DNA from: Moritella sp. JT01
GTDB lineage: Bacteria; Pseudomonadota; Gammaproteobacteria; Enterobacterales; Moritellaceae
Assembly (NCBI RefSeq): GCF_001574435.1
Contig: NZ_LOCN01000004.1
Span: forward strand, 57,731 to 121,730
DNA: 64,000 bases
Direction: 5' to 3'
Made by a program: the position numbers and the translations under genes. A model generated the notes under the pieces. The model worked only from the letters and a program-made list of their open reading frames with translations, was not told where the DNA came from and ran no database searches. This document shows positions 1 to 9,437 of the stretch, one piece after another. Position 1 is the first letter of the stretch, and every line of letters starts with the position of its first letter.

Positions 1-1107
1 GCAATCCCTTACAGCGATGATGGGCATACCCGTTATGCGCCAACCTCTTTTGGTGTACAAACCGAAACATCGGATGCCTTTTTAGGTGCGCTAGATAATG
101 TAAAAACAGCGCAAGATGCTTATGATAATAACAAAAATGCAGTCACGGCGGCAGCTTATGCCAATGCACTTGGCGACTTTGATGGTCAACGCATGGGCGT
201 GAATGTAGGGACCAGTTTCGCGATTGCATTACCCAGCAGTGCATTATCTGTCGCCTTTTTTGGTAACTCTTACATGACCAGTATCGCGACAGCAAAAGTG
301 AGTCCACATGATATTGATTCAGCAAATAACCAAACATTAGATGACCTTGATAGCACTGTGAATCTAGCGGGGGTATCGGTTTCAGATCTTGGTTTAGCAC
401 TATCAATGAACTGGGATGCCCGAATCGCCAAAGTATCGATTGGTATATCCCCAAAATATCAACGTATCGACACCTACAGTTATGATATTTCACTTAATGA
501 CGACGGCCTGCGTGAGTTTGAAGATGGCTTTCTAGACGGGTTAGATAAGCAAAGTCATTTCAATCTCGATGCTGGTATTGCCTTTGATTTTTATGATATT
601 TTTCGCGTCGCAGTCAGTGGACGTAACATGCTAAAGAAAAATTTTGAAGTAGAAACAACGGCATACAAAGGTATCAACCAAGAAAATGAGAAAATAATTT
701 TCACGTTAGCACCACTCGTGACCGCAGGTTTTGCCTTACACCACGATTACGTAACACTGACAGCAGAAATGGATTTAAATGATGCGATAGGGTTTGAAAG
801 CAACAGTGAATCACGTTATGCGCGCGCAGGTATTGAAGCGAATCTATTTGATTTCGTACAATTACGTGCAGGTATTCGCCATGATCTTAATGATGTTCGA
901 GAAGACCTATTCACCTTCGGTTTTGGTATCTCTCCGATGGACCTAGTACATATTGACCTTGCCGCCACCGTTAGTAAAAATGGCGCTTATGGTATTTATC
1001 AGGATGGTGAATTTAACGATAGCGGACTTAATTCAGCCCGTTCAACGGGTGATGATGCCGTCTATGGTATCGACGGTTTTGTATTGCAAATATCTGCTAA
1101 ATTTTAA
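1..1107 (+). CDS. TraF-like outer-membrane beta-barrel protein, 5' end outside window
   Basis: The frame is open from the first base, so this is the C-terminal part (about 368 residues) of a longer protein. It has alternating hydrophobic and polar strands, many aromatic residues and a final Phe (ends LQISAKF), as in outer-membrane barrels. It resembles the chromosomal family annotated as conjugal transfer protein TraF (TraF_2 type). That name is historical: nothing else here is conjugative. The internal Met at 193 is not the start, because coding sequence continues upstream. A strong hairpin follows at 1193. The family assignment is from general resemblance and the function is unknown. Confidence 0.7.
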   Translation, partial: AIPYSDDGHTRYAPTSFGVQTETSDAFLGALDNVKTAQDAYDNNKNAVTAAAYANALGDFDGQRMGVNVGTSFAIALPSSALSVAFFGNSYMTSIATAKVSPHDIDSANNQTLDDLDSTVNLAGVSVSDLGLALSMNWDARIAKVSIGISPKYQRIDTYSYDISLNDDGLREFEDGFLDGLDKQSHFNLDAGIAFDFYDIFRVAVSGRNMLKKNFEVETTAYKGINQENEKIIFTLAPLVTAGFALHHDYVTLTAEMDLNDAIGFESNSESRYARAGIEANLFDFVQLRAGIRHDLNDVREDLFTFGFGISPMDLVHIDLAATVSKNGAYGIYQDGEFNDSGLNSARSTGDDAVYGIDGFVLQISAKF

Positions 1108-1192
1108 TTTATTGATATTTATCACATAAATAAAAAACACCATACTAAGCGCTAACATTTAGGTATTTCAATACATTACATTTATGTATGTT

Positions 1193-1219
1193 AAAAGCAC
1201 CTTCCATTGGTGCTTTTTT
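1193..1219 (+). terminator. Rho-independent terminator after TraF-like gene
   Basis: A 9-bp stem (AAAAGCACC paired with GGTGCTTTT) with a 7-nt loop is followed by more T residues. It lies 86 bp after the stop codon. Confidence 0.8.
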
Positions 1220-1370
1220 GTTATTTATCAACACGCTAATTATTCATCAGTAACGAATAGTAAAAACGATCCAAGTTTGATGATAAAGATACTGCTGTAA
1301 CAATCATCTGAACTGGTATTTTTATTATTAAACCGTAAAATAGCATATTCACTTTCTTAGATAGACAACA

Positions 1371-1979
1371 ATGAATACTTATCAACTACATCGTTACCTT
1401 GGCTATTTATTAATTCTACCGGTGACACTATGGGCGTTCACTGGTGCATTTTTTTTAATTAAGCCCGGTTATAAAGATGCCTACGAACAATTGCAAATAA
1501 CCCGCTATCCGCTGTCCTCTATTTTACAACTTTCTCCTGAACCAGAGTGGCAAGCTATTGCGATAAGCCAAACCCTCTTAGGTAGTCATTACCGTGTCCA
1601 AATAGACCATAAATGGCAGCATATTAACCCGCTAAATAACCAACATATGTCAGAACCAGATAGCCAAAGCATCATTAACTTATTACAAGACGCGGTGAAA
1701 CATAATCCAGATCGTTATGGCTTAGTATTGAACTACAAAGATGGTATCGCTATTACGGATACCGACGTAAAACTGATGTTTGATTGGTCGCGCTTAAGCC
1801 TACGTCAACAAGGTGCGGACAGTCGTATTTTTAATACCATGTATGACATTCATTATCTACGTTGGACAGGGAATAAAACGTTCGATCAGTGGTTTGGGTA
1901 TGTCGGCTTGGGATTATTGGTATTGATGGCACTAACCGGTATTGTCATGATCAAGAAATCATCGAGACATACAAAATAA
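1371..1979 (+). CDS. PepSY-associated transmembrane protein
   Basis: This 202-residue protein has an N-terminal membrane helix (about residues 8-30, beginning HRYLGYLLILPVTLWAFTGA), a periplasmic middle with a PepSY-like DIHYLRWTG segment near residues 160-167, and a C-terminal helix (about 175-194) before a basic tail. This two-helix layout matches small PepSY-associated TM proteins, which are often found near iron or redox genes. No metal-uptake neighbour is present here, and I saw no convincing Fur box upstream. It is a single-gene unit ending in a terminator shared with recA. The family call is moderate and the role unknown. Confidence 0.65.
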   Translation: MNTYQLHRYLGYLLILPVTLWAFTGAFFLIKPGYKDAYEQLQITRYPLSSILQLSPEPEWQAIAISQTLLGSHYRVQIDHKWQHINPLNNQHMSEPDSQSIINLLQDAVKHNPDRYGLVLNYKDGIAITDTDVKLMFDWSRLSLRQQGADSRIFNTMYDIHYLRWTGNKTFDQWFGYVGLGLLVLMALTGIVMIKKSSRHTK

Positions 1980-1980
1980 T

Positions 1981-2011
1981 AAAGGCAGGTATGTGAGCCA
2001 TACCTGCCTTT
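1981..2011. terminator. Bidirectional terminator between PepSY gene and recA
   Basis: A perfect 13-bp stem (AAAGGCAGGTATG / CATACCTGCCTTT) with a 5-nt loop starts immediately after the stop of the plus-strand gene and lies downstream of recA on the minus strand. A/T tracts on both sides allow use in both directions. Confidence 0.9.
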
Positions 2012-2047
2012 ATTGTCATTCATATTAGTGTAATTAACACGTCAGAA

Positions 2048-3094
2048 TTAAAATTCTGTTTCAGTTTCAGTTTCAGACGTCTTAACTTCAGCCACTTTTT
2101 CGTCTTTATTACCCAGTAGGTTAGCACGGATCATGCCGTCAATTTCAGCAGCAATCTTCGGATTGTCAGCAAGGTATTGTGATGCTTTCGCTTTACCTTG
2201 GCCAATTTTATCACCCTTGTATGAGTACCAAGCGCCCGCTTTTTCAATGAGCTTTTCTTTAACACCTAGGTCGACTAACTCACCGTTACGGTTAAAGCCT
2301 TTACCGTATAAAATTTGAAATTCAGCTTGTCTAAACGGTGCTGCAATTTTGTTTTTCACAACTTTAACACGCGTTTCATTACCCGTGATCTCGTCGCCAT
2401 CTTTAACCGAACCAATACGACGGATGTCTAAACGTACTGACGCGTAGAATTTAAGGGCGTTACCACCGGTTGTGGTTTCTGGTGAACCAAACATCACACC
2501 AATTTTCATACGGATTTGGTTAATGAAGATACACATGGTGTTGGTCGTTTTTAAGTTACCCGTTAATTTACGCATTGCTTGCGATAACATACGCGCTTGC
2601 AGACCCATGTGGCTGTCGCCCATGTTGCCTTCAATCTCAGCTTTTGGCGTTAATGCCGCAACCGAGTCAATCACGATAATATCGACGGCACCAGAGCGGG
2701 CTAACATGTCAGTGATCTCGAGAGCTTGTTCACCAGTATCTGGTTGTGATATCAATAGTTCATTCACATCAACACCCAGTTTACCCGCGTAAATCGGATC
2801 CAGTGCATGCTCAGCATCAATAAAGGCACAAACTTTACCTTCACGTTGTGCTGAGGCGATGACTTCTAACGTTAACGTCGTTTTACCACTTGATTCAGGA
2901 CCATAAATTTCAACGATACGCCCCATCGGTAAGCCACCAGCTCCCAACGCGATATCAAGAGAAAGTGAACCTGTAGAAACAGTTTCTACGTCCATGGTAC
3001 GGTTATCACCTAGCTTCATGATAGAACCTTTACCAAATTGTTTTTCAATTTGTCCAAGTGCTGCAGCTAAGGCTTTTTCTTTATTCGCGTCCAT
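2048..3094 (-). CDS. recA: RecA recombinase
   Basis: RecA is the DNA-dependent ATPase that carries out strand exchange in homologous recombination and stimulates LexA self-cleavage. The sequence has the N-terminal oligomerisation segment ([18 protein letters not shown]), Walker A GPESSGKT near residues 65-72 and the conserved core through the L1/L2 loops. The acidic C-terminal tail ends in a TETETE repeat coded by three TTTCAG hexamers on the plus strand. The frame opens six codons earlier (ATG at 3112), but an AGGGG Shine-Dalgarno sits 6 nt before the ATG at 3094, giving the usual 348-residue protein. An SOS promoter lies upstream. The recX gene often found after recA is absent. Confidence 0.98.
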   Translation of the reverse strand: MDANKEKALAAALGQIEKQFGKGSIMKLGDNRTMDVETVSTGSLSLDIALGAGGLPMGRIVEIYGPESSGKTTLTLEVIASAQREGKVCAFIDAEHALDPIYAGKLGVDVNELLISQPDTGEQALEITDMLARSGAVDIIVIDSVAALTPKAEIEGNMGDSHMGLQARMLSQAMRKLTGNLKTTNTMCIFINQIRMKIGVMFGSPETTTGGNALKFYASVRLDIRRIGSVKDGDEITGNETRVKVVKNKIAAPFRQAEFQILYGKGFNRNGELVDLGVKEKLIEKAGAWYSYKGDKIGQGKAKASQYLADNPKIAAEIDGMIRANLLGNKDEKVAEVKTSETETETEF

Positions 3095-3138
3095 TTTATT
3101 CCCCTGAGGCATAATCGAGTATTTAATTTATAGGCATA

Positions 3139-3166
3139 AGTATACTGTTCGTTCATACAGTATCAA
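3139..3166 (-). promoter_or_regulatory. recA promoter with embedded LexA (SOS) box
   Basis: On the minus strand a TTGATA -35 and TATACT -10 are separated by exactly 16 nt. Those 16 nt (3145-3160) form the SOS box CTGTATGAACGAACAG, i.e. CTG-N10-CAG. This matches the Escherichia coli recA promoter plan, in which the LexA operator fills the spacer between -35 and -10. LexA binding would block RNA polymerase directly. Confidence 0.95.
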
Positions 3167-3290
3167 GCAATAAACGCATATTTTTTTAATTATTATGAGT
3201 GGCGCATATTTACGTACAAAAAAATACAGTCGCCACCGTGCTTTAGCATTGTTATTATAGCTGCAACTATTATTTTCAAACCGAGCCGCT

Positions 3291-5861
3291 ATGCAACCTA
3301 ACTTTCTTGCACCTCAAGACTTAACCAATCACACCCCTATGATGCAGCAATTTTTTAAGTTAAAAGCTGAGCAACCAGAGATCTTACTCTTTTATCGCAT
3401 GGGCGATTTTTATGAGTTATTTTATGATGATGCCAAAAAAGCGTCGCAATTATTAGGTATCTCTCTGACCAAACGTGGTAAGTCGAATGGTAACCCTATC
3501 CCTATGGCTGGTATCCCTTACCATTCATTAGAAGGTTATTTAGCAAAGCTAGTACGTAGCGGTGAATCGGTAGCAATCTGTGAACAAATTGGCGATCCTG
3601 CAACATCCAAAGGTCCTGTAGAACGTAAAGTGGTACGTATTGTGACACCTGGCACTGTCAGTGACGAAGCCTTACTTACCGAGAAAAATGACAATTTATT
3701 AGCGGCATTATTCCATGATGGCAATACCTTTGGTTATGCCACACTCGATATGGGCAGTGGCCGTTTCCTGATCAATCAATTTACGTCAGAAGAAACACTA
3801 CTGGCAGAACTGCAACGTACCGACCCTGCAGAGCTGTTGTATTGCGAATCATTTGAATCCATGCAACACATCAACCAACTTAAAGGCTTACGTCGCCGCC
3901 CTGAATGGGAGTTTGATTTACAAACCGGCCGCAACGTCTTATGCCAACAGTTTGGCACTAAAGATCTGATTGGTTTTGGGGTTGAAAACTCGCCGGTGGC
4001 GTTATGTGCTGCTGGCTGTTTGATGCAGTATGTGAAAGAAACCCAACGTACTGCACTGCCACATATTCGTGCGATCAAACTTGAACAAACCGAACAAATG
4101 GTCGTCATGGATGCAGCAACTCGCCGTAACCTAGAACTGACCCAAAACCTATCTGGTGGTTTTGATAATACTCTTGCAGAAGTACTTGATCATACTTCAA
4201 CACCAATGGGCAGTCGGCTATTAAAACGTTGGTTGCACCAACCAATTCGTGACAGTTTGGTATTGCAACAACGCCAATCCAGTATTCAATCCTTACTTGA
4301 TGTGGGTGCATTAAACGATATCCAGCCAGTTCTACGTACCATTGGTGATATTGAACGTATCATTGCGCGCTTGTCATTACGCTCTGCACGCCCTCGTGAT
4401 CTTGTGCGTTTACGTAATGCCTTCCAGCAGTTACCCGCATTACAAACACTGTTAGCAGAACACGATGCCGAACACCTAAGCTCATTGCAGCAATTAGCGG
4501 GTGAGTTCAGTGAACTGGAACAGCTACTGACATTCGCCGTTATCGATAATCCGCCAGTATTAATCCGTGACGGCGGCGTGATAGCCCCCGGTTATAACCA
4601 AGAGTTAGATGAATGGCGCGCCCTAAGCAAAGGTGCGACGGATTACCTGAAAGCCTTAGAAGAACGCGAAAAACAACAAACTGGCATCCCGACATTAAAA
4701 GTCGGTTATAACCGGGTACACGGTTACTTCATCGAAGTCAGTCGTCTGCAATCTGATCAAGTACCAGCCACGTATATCAGACGTCAAACGCTAAAAAACA
4801 CCGAACGTTACATCATCCCAGAACTAAAAGAACATGAAGACAAAGTACTCAGTAGCCAAGGAAAATCACTGGCACTAGAAAAACAACTTTATGAGCAATT
4901 ATTAGATAAGTTGTTACCGTATATTCCCGCACTGCAAGACAGCGCAGCGGCATTATCTGAACTTGATGTATTATGTAACTTTGCCGAACGCGCAGAAACC
5001 TTGCATTATTGCCGACCAACAATTAGCGTCAAACCGGGTATCGACATTACTAATGGGCGTCATCCGGTGGTAGAGCAAGTAATGACGGACCCCTTCATTG
5101 CCAATCCTGTACAGCTTAATCCTGAACGTCGTATGTTGATCATTACCGGTCCTAATATGGGTGGTAAGTCGACCTACATGCGTCAAACCGCCTTGATCAC
5201 CCTGATGGCACACATTGGTAGTTTCGTGCCAGCCGAGCAAGTAACAACGTCATTAATCGACCGTATCTTTACGCGTATTGGTGCATCAGATGATCTCGCG
5301 TCGGGTCGCTCGACCTTCATGGTAGAAATGACCGAGACAGCGAATATCTTGCACAATGCGACGGCGAATAGTTTGGTATTGATGGATGAAATTGGTCGCG
5401 GCACCAGTACTTACGATGGTTTATCATTAGCTTGGGCATGTGCAGAATACCTAACCAATAAGATTCAGGCTTATACTCTCTTTGCAACGCACTACTTTGA
5501 GCTAACCACGTTAGCAGAACAGCACCCAAGTTTAGTCAATGTGCATCTCGATGCGGTTGAGCACGGTGACTCGATCGTATTTATGCACGCAGTGCAAGAC
5601 GGCGCGGCAGATCGCAGTTATGGCTTGCAAGTTGCGGCATTAGCAGGCGTACCAAAAACGGTTATTCATGCTGCTAAAATCAAGTTGCATGAGTTAGAAT
5701 TAAACTCACACCAAGCCGTTATACCAAGTGAACGCTCACACATTGAAGCGGCAACTCCCGTTTATCATCCAGTAATCGACGAACTCGGTGCGTTAAATAT
5801 CGATAATATGACGCCACGTGAAGCGCTGGATGTTTTGTACCGTTTAAAAGAACAACTCTAA
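3291..5861 (+). CDS. mutS: DNA mismatch repair protein MutS
   Basis: MutS recognises base mismatches and small loops and recruits MutL (encoded at 56168-58177). At 856 residues it is full length. The N-terminal mismatch-binding domain has the GDFYELF motif (Phe-Tyr-Glu near residue 45), where the conserved Phe stacks on the mispaired base. Connector, lever and clamp domains follow. The ABC-type ATPase has Walker [10 protein letters not shown] near 620-628, then DEIGRGTST and the FATHYFEL region. The C-terminal tail carries the short tetramerisation region. It diverges from recA across a 196-bp gap and converges with an unrecognised lipoprotein gene 9 bp after its stop. Confidence 0.98.
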   Translation: MQPNFLAPQDLTNHTPMMQQFFKLKAEQPEILLFYRMGDFYELFYDDAKKASQLLGISLTKRGKSNGNPIPMAGIPYHSLEGYLAKLVRSGESVAICEQIGDPATSKGPVERKVVRIVTPGTVSDEALLTEKNDNLLAALFHDGNTFGYATLDMGSGRFLINQFTSEETLLAELQRTDPAELLYCESFESMQHINQLKGLRRRPEWEFDLQTGRNVLCQQFGTKDLIGFGVENSPVALCAAGCLMQYVKETQRTALPHIRAIKLEQTEQMVVMDAATRRNLELTQNLSGGFDNTLAEVLDHTSTPMGSRLLKRWLHQPIRDSLVLQQRQSSIQSLLDVGALNDIQPVLRTIGDIERIIARLSLRSARPRDLVRLRNAFQQLPALQTLLAEHDAEHLSSLQQLAGEFSELEQLLTFAVIDNPPVLIRDGGVIAPGYNQELDEWRALSKGATDYLKALEEREKQQTGIPTLKVGYNRVHGYFIEVSRLQSDQVPATYIRRQTLKNTERYIIPELKEHEDKVLSSQGKSLALEKQLYEQLLDKLLPYIPALQDSAAALSELDVLCNFAERAETLHYCRPTISVKPGIDITNGRHPVVEQVMTDPFIANPVQLNPERRMLIITGPNMGGKSTYMRQTALITLMAHIGSFVPAEQVTTSLIDRIFTRIGASDDLASGRSTFMVEMTETANILHNATANSLVLMDEIGRGTSTYDGLSLAWACAEYLTNKIQAYTLFATHYFELTTLAEQHPSLVNVHLDAVEHGDSIVFMHAVQDGAADRSYGLQVAALAGVPKTVIHAAKIKLHELELNSHQAVIPSERSHIEAATPVYHPVIDELGALNIDNMTPREALDVLYRLKEQL

Positions 5862-5870
5862 TTGCTACAT

Positions 5871-6551
5871 TCAAATTTTAAATAGTTCGCGATAAATCAA
5901 AAAGCCCAGATTATCTAAGTCATGCAAAATGGCGGTATGATTATTTGGGCTTTCTGTTACATAAGTAACCACCCGCTCTAACGCCTGTCGTTGGGTAGAA
6001 TACATCCCCGCAATCACCCGATATTTAATCAAATTCCTTGCTTGTGACACCCCCATACTATCGATATGTGCAACAGCAATATATTCTGGCACAGCAGATA
6101 GTTGATAGGCTTGCTGTAACCACTGGCTTAAATGATATAGTTCATTATCAAGTGTTCTGAATTTACTTCCCGCCTCACCATTATTAAGCGCTGAATGATA
6201 CGCATCTGTATAACTAAAACCGTCACTCTTGGTTACAAGACGGTGCATAGCATGACTCATTTTCCAGGATAGATCTGCATATCCCTTCTCTTTTAAGCGT
6301 GCAGTAAGCTGGGGGGTATCTATTGCTTGCTCACCAAATGCAGTTTTAAACGACTCATAAAAAATCGTTTCTTTATCTGATCTTAAGCCCGATAAACCGT
6401 GTATGTCTGTTGGCAATACAATCAATTTAGCATCACTTGCAATGGCAGGAAGATCACTATTAATAAATAATCGCTGTATTGAGCAAGATGTGACAAATAA
6501 AACAAAACTAACTGTCAAAAATAATTTAATGAAATAATGAATAGATAACAT
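5871..6551 (-). CDS. Unrecognised predicted lipoprotein
   Basis: This 226-residue protein has a hydrophobic N-terminus (residues 5-20) ending in the lipobox-like VTSC, with the lipidated Cys at position 23, so it is probably a membrane-anchored lipoprotein. The mature part is soluble and mixed alpha/beta, with a GLSGLRSDKE stretch and an SMGVSQARNLIKYRVIAGMYSTQRQA-type C-terminal segment. I do not recognise the family. The fold, with a short strand-rich start (KLIVLPTD) and a possible beta-alpha repeat, is vaguely like curli-assembly or penicillin-binding-protein activator lipoproteins, but I cannot support that. It sits alone between mutS and rpoS. Its 3' end faces mutS. Confidence 0.7.
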   Translation of the reverse strand: MLSIHYFIKLFLTVSFVLFVTSCSIQRLFINSDLPAIASDAKLIVLPTDIHGLSGLRSDKETIFYESFKTAFGEQAIDTPQLTARLKEKGYADLSWKMSHAMHRLVTKSDGFSYTDAYHSALNNGEAGSKFRTLDNELYHLSQWLQQAYQLSAVPEYIAVAHIDSMGVSQARNLIKYRVIAGMYSTQRQALERVVTYVTESPNNHTAILHDLDNLGFLIYRELFKI

Positions 6552-6618
6552 AACCGTCCTTAAACAATCCTTGTTTACAGAGAGTTATCAAGATACTAGA
6601 AAAAAATAAAGAAGATGA

Positions 6619-6637
6619 CTGATTTTAATAAAATCAG
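6619..6637 (-). terminator. Possible terminator downstream of rpoS
   Basis: A short AT-rich palindrome (CTGATTTT / AAAATCAG around a 3-nt loop) lies about 85 bp downstream of rpoS. On the minus strand it is followed, after a few bases, by a T-rich run. The stem is weak, so termination is only possible. Confidence 0.4.
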
Positions 6638-6721
6638 ACTAAAGGTTGATTAAAGTGTTAATAACTAAGACTAGGGAATAGCTTAATGATTAACAACTCA
6701 ATAAGGTCGTTTAGCAGTACT

Positions 6722-7681
6722 TTATAACCTGAACAATGCTTCAACAGAGAGTCCTTGCTGTGCTAATAACTCCCGCAAACGTCGTAATGCTTCCACTTGA
6801 ATTTGACGAACGCGTTCACGGGTTAAGCCAATTTCACGACCAACATCCTCGAGTGTCGAGGCATCATAGCCGAGTAAGCCAAAACGCCTAGCCAATACTT
6901 CGCGTTGTTTTGGGTTCAACTCTTCAAGCCAACGCACAATACTAAACTTAATATCGTCGTTCTGCGTGCAGCGCTCAGGACCATCGCCTTTATCATCCGA
7001 AATAATATCCAATAATGCTTTCTCTGAATCGCCTCCTATAGGCGTATCTACAGAGCTAATACGCTCATTTAAACGCAGCATTTTACTAACATCGGCAACC
7101 GGTTTATCTAACTTTTCCGCAATGTCCTCGGCTGTCGGTTCATGCTCTAACTCATGGGCCAGTTCACGTGCTGCACGAAGATAAACATTAAGTTCTTTAA
7201 CGACATGGATGGGTAAACGTATAGTGCGGGTTTGGTTCATGATGGCCCGTTCAATCGTTTGCCGGATCCACCATGTTGCATAAGTAGAGAAACGAAAGCC
7301 CCGTTCGGGATCGAATTTTTCGACCGCGCGAATCAATCCAAGATTACCCTCTTCAATTAAATCAAGTAAGGCTAAACCACGGTTATTATAACGCCTGGCA
7401 ATCTTAACAACTAAACGCAGATTACTCTCGATCATGCGTTTTCGTGAACTGGCATCACCACGTAGCGCTCGGCGGGCATAAAAAACTTCTTCTTCTGCGG
7501 TTAATAACGGTGAAAAACCGATTTCCCCAAGATAAAGCTGCGTTGCATCTAAGCTTTTCGCATCGTTAGGGATAATGTGTTCATCGTTAAGTATATCCAT
7601 CCCTGGCTTTGCTTTTTTATCGTTTTCAGATACATCATGATCTTTAACGTCTAACTTATCTGCATCAGTTATCTTGCTCAT
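6722..7681 (-). CDS. rpoS: RNA polymerase sigma factor RpoS
   Basis: RpoS is the general-stress and stationary-phase sigma factor. The 319-residue protein has sigma region 1.2 ([21 protein letters not shown]), region 2 with [27 protein letters not shown] and the -10 recognition stretch [15 protein letters not shown], region 3, and region 4 with the helix-turn-helix [19 protein letters not shown]. It is slightly shorter than the E. coli protein at the N-terminus. It lies 69 bp downstream of nlpD, the usual arrangement, in which a main rpoS promoter lies inside nlpD. The hfq gene at 54926 encodes the chaperone needed for sRNA control of rpoS in related bacteria. Confidence 0.97.
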   Translation of the reverse strand: MSKITDADKLDVKDHDVSENDKKAKPGMDILNDEHIIPNDAKSLDATQLYLGEIGFSPLLTAEEEVFYARRALRGDASSRKRMIESNLRLVVKIARRYNNRGLALLDLIEEGNLGLIRAVEKFDPERGFRFSTYATWWIRQTIERAIMNQTRTIRLPIHVVKELNVYLRAARELAHELEHEPTAEDIAEKLDKPVADVSKMLRLNERISSVDTPIGGDSEKALLDIISDDKGDGPERCTQNDDIKFSIVRWLEELNPKQREVLARRFGLLGYDASTLEDVGREIGLTRERVRQIQVEALRRLRELLAQQGLSVEALFRL

Positions 7682-7750
7682 TAGGTATAGGCTCCTGACT
7701 GAAGTAAATAGCCTATTAAGATTAGCCTAATAAACAACTTTCGGTCGGGC

Positions 7751-8677
7751 TTAACGCTTGGGCAAGTAACGCATCGGGTTAACAGGTTTACCACGATAAC
7801 GAATTTCGAAATACAGCTCAGCACCCGCATTAGGGCCGGTGTTGCCCATACTTGCGATCTTCTGTCCGGCTTTAACCCATTGCTGTTCTTTTACTAATAA
7901 TTTTTGATTATAAGCATAAGCACTTAAATAATCATCGTTGTGTTTAATGATAATAAGGTTGCCATAACCACGCAGACCATTACCAGAATAAACAACTCGG
8001 CCAGCTTCAGAAGCCAGTACGTTACGGCCTAATGAACCACCAATGTTAACCCCTTGTTGTCCCGACTTGCTGTTGGAATAGGTGCTAATTAATTTGCCTG
8101 ATGCAGGCCATGCCCATGATAATTTATTGTTACTAACGACCGTTTTCGGTTTCGATACTTTGGCAACAACCGGTTTTGCTTTCACTGGCACTTTAACTTT
8201 TACCGGTGGAGTCACTTTAGCCGTAACTGTTTTTATCGGCGTCGGTTTAACTAATGGCCTAGTGGGCGCTTTAACACTGGTTTTAGTCGTACTTGCTTTC
8301 GTTTTTTTAGTTTTAGCCACAGTCACTGGTTTTGGCTTTCTATAAGATTTTGCCGGAATTTTTCCTTTTAGCTTAAGTAGCTGCCCAGGATAAATTTGAA
8401 ACGATTTAGGGATCTTATTTAATGCCGCGAGATGCTTGAAATCTTGATTACTACGCCATGCAATTGCATATAAGGTATCCCCTTTTTTAACGCGATACGT
8501 GGACGTACTAATACTTGATTTTAACTCTGTTTTATAACCCTGAACACTCGTGACGGGTGCAGGACTATGATTAGCAGTAGAACAACCAGCTAACTGAACT
8601 AAAAAGAATACAATAACGATACGAGGCCATAAATGGTATCGGCGTATATTGCATAAATGCCTGCTGCTGATGGTCAC
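7751..8677 (-). CDS. nlpD: NlpD-type lipoprotein, amidase activator (LysM + degenerate M23)
   Basis: NlpD activates a periplasmic N-acetylmuramoyl-L-alanine amidase during cell separation. An N-terminal membrane segment ends in the lipobox LAGC. A LysM domain (YRVKKGDTLYAIAWRS to LLKLKG) follows, then a long Lys/Pro/Thr/Val linker and a C-terminal LytM/M23 domain. The zinc ligands of active M23 peptidases are missing: the usual H-x-x-x-D site reads GVNIGGS and the HxH site reads LYF. This is expected of an activator rather than a hydrolase. The start is GTG at 8677 with GGGAG upstream. A partner amidase is encoded at 58185-59534. Confidence 0.93.
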   Translation of the reverse strand: MTISSRHLCNIRRYHLWPRIVIVFFLVQLAGCSTANHSPAPVTSVQGYKTELKSSISTSTYRVKKGDTLYAIAWRSNQDFKHLAALNKIPKSFQIYPGQLLKLKGKIPAKSYRKPKPVTVAKTKKTKASTTKTSVKAPTRPLVKPTPIKTVTAKVTPPVKVKVPVKAKPVVAKVSKPKTVVSNNKLSWAWPASGKLISTYSNSKSGQQGVNIGGSLGRNVLASEAGRVVYSGNGLRGYGNLIIIKHNDDYLSAYAYNQKLLVKEQQWVKAGQKIASMGNTGPNAGAELYFEIRYRGKPVNPMRYLPKR

Positions 8678-8703
8678 CGCTTAATTCTCCCTAATCTCAT
8701 TAT

Positions 8704-8793
8704 TTAAATGCTCAGTAAAATAGCAAGAACGGCAACGCCACGGCCAATAACAAACGGTAAAAATGCCATACTCTTCAAGCCTAGTAAAAACAT
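8704..8793 (-). CDS. Possible 29-residue hydrophobic micropeptide between pcm and nlpD
   Basis: An ATG 2 bp after the pcm stop opens a frame of 29 codons, beginning MFLLGLKSMAF and ending AVLAILLSI. It is almost entirely hydrophobic apart from Lys8 and Arg18, so it could be one membrane helix. The Shine-Dalgarno (GTGAAG) is weak and lies in the pcm stop region. Several related genomes carry other genes in this interval, so it may be a decayed remnant. It is not like a protein I know. Confidence 0.3.
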   Translation of the reverse strand: MFLLGLKSMAFLPFVIGRGVAVLAILLSI

Positions 8794-8795
8794 CT

Positions 8796-9437
8796 TCACG
8801 CTAAATCGCCGATAATTAATGGCACAAACCTGACATGTTCAATGTTTTGACTGGTATAAGTATCACCATTACGCGTGATCACTTGCAACACCTGAGATTC
8901 GACACCTAATGGTAAAATTAGTTGCCCGCCATCAACCAGTTGCGTCAGCAATGCTTGTGGTACAGATGCGGGGGCAGCAGTCACGATAATAGCATCGAAA
9001 GGGCCTTTGCTTTGCCAACCTTGCCAACCATCACCGTATTTCATCATCACGTTATACAGATCGAGATTCTTTAACCGACGCTTCGCTTGCCATTGCAACG
9101 CTTGGATCCGTTCCACCGAATAGACCTGTGGAAATACCTGCGCTAAAATAGCCGTTTGATAACCAGAACCCGTCCCTATTTCCAATACTTTGGTTGGCTT
9201 AGTTTGCAATAACAGTTCTGTCATTCTAGCGACTATGTAAGGCTGAGAGATGGTTTGCCCAGCCCCAATTGGTAAGGCCTGATTCCCCCATGCCTGTAAC
9301 GCCAGCGCTTCTTCAACAAAATAGTTTCGAGGTGTATTCTGCATTGCCACTAACACGCTCGGTTCTCGAATTCCTTGTTCTTCAAGCAGCGCTTTTATAC
9401 GCTGCCCTGCTACTCCTGTATTACCCAATTCAATCAT
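8796..9437 (-). CDS. pcm: Protein-L-isoaspartate O-methyltransferase
   Basis: This enzyme uses S-adenosylmethionine to methylate isoaspartyl residues in aged proteins, allowing their repair to aspartate. The 213-residue sequence has the class I methyltransferase motif [14 protein letters not shown] near residues 80-92, the family pre-motif [19 protein letters not shown], and the post-motif DAIIVTAA. Its ATG overlaps the truD stop (ATGA), so the two are translationally coupled. In most gammaproteobacteria surE lies between truD and pcm. Here it is cleanly absent. Confidence 0.96.
   Translation of the reverse strand: MIELGNTGVAGQRIKALLEEQGIREPSVLVAMQNTPRNYFVEEALALQAWGNQALPIGAGQTISQPYIVARMTELLLQTKPTKVLEIGTGSGYQTAILAQVFPQVYSVERIQALQWQAKRRLKNLDLYNVMMKYGDGWQGWQSKGPFDAIIVTAAPASVPQALLTQLVDGGQLILPLGVESQVLQVITRNGDTYTSQNIEHVRFVPLIIGDLA

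Noticed and set aside
3095..3112. Upstream in-frame ATG of recA
   Set aside because: The Shine-Dalgarno AGGGG is inside this stretch and fits the ATG at 3094. RecA proteins align from that Met.
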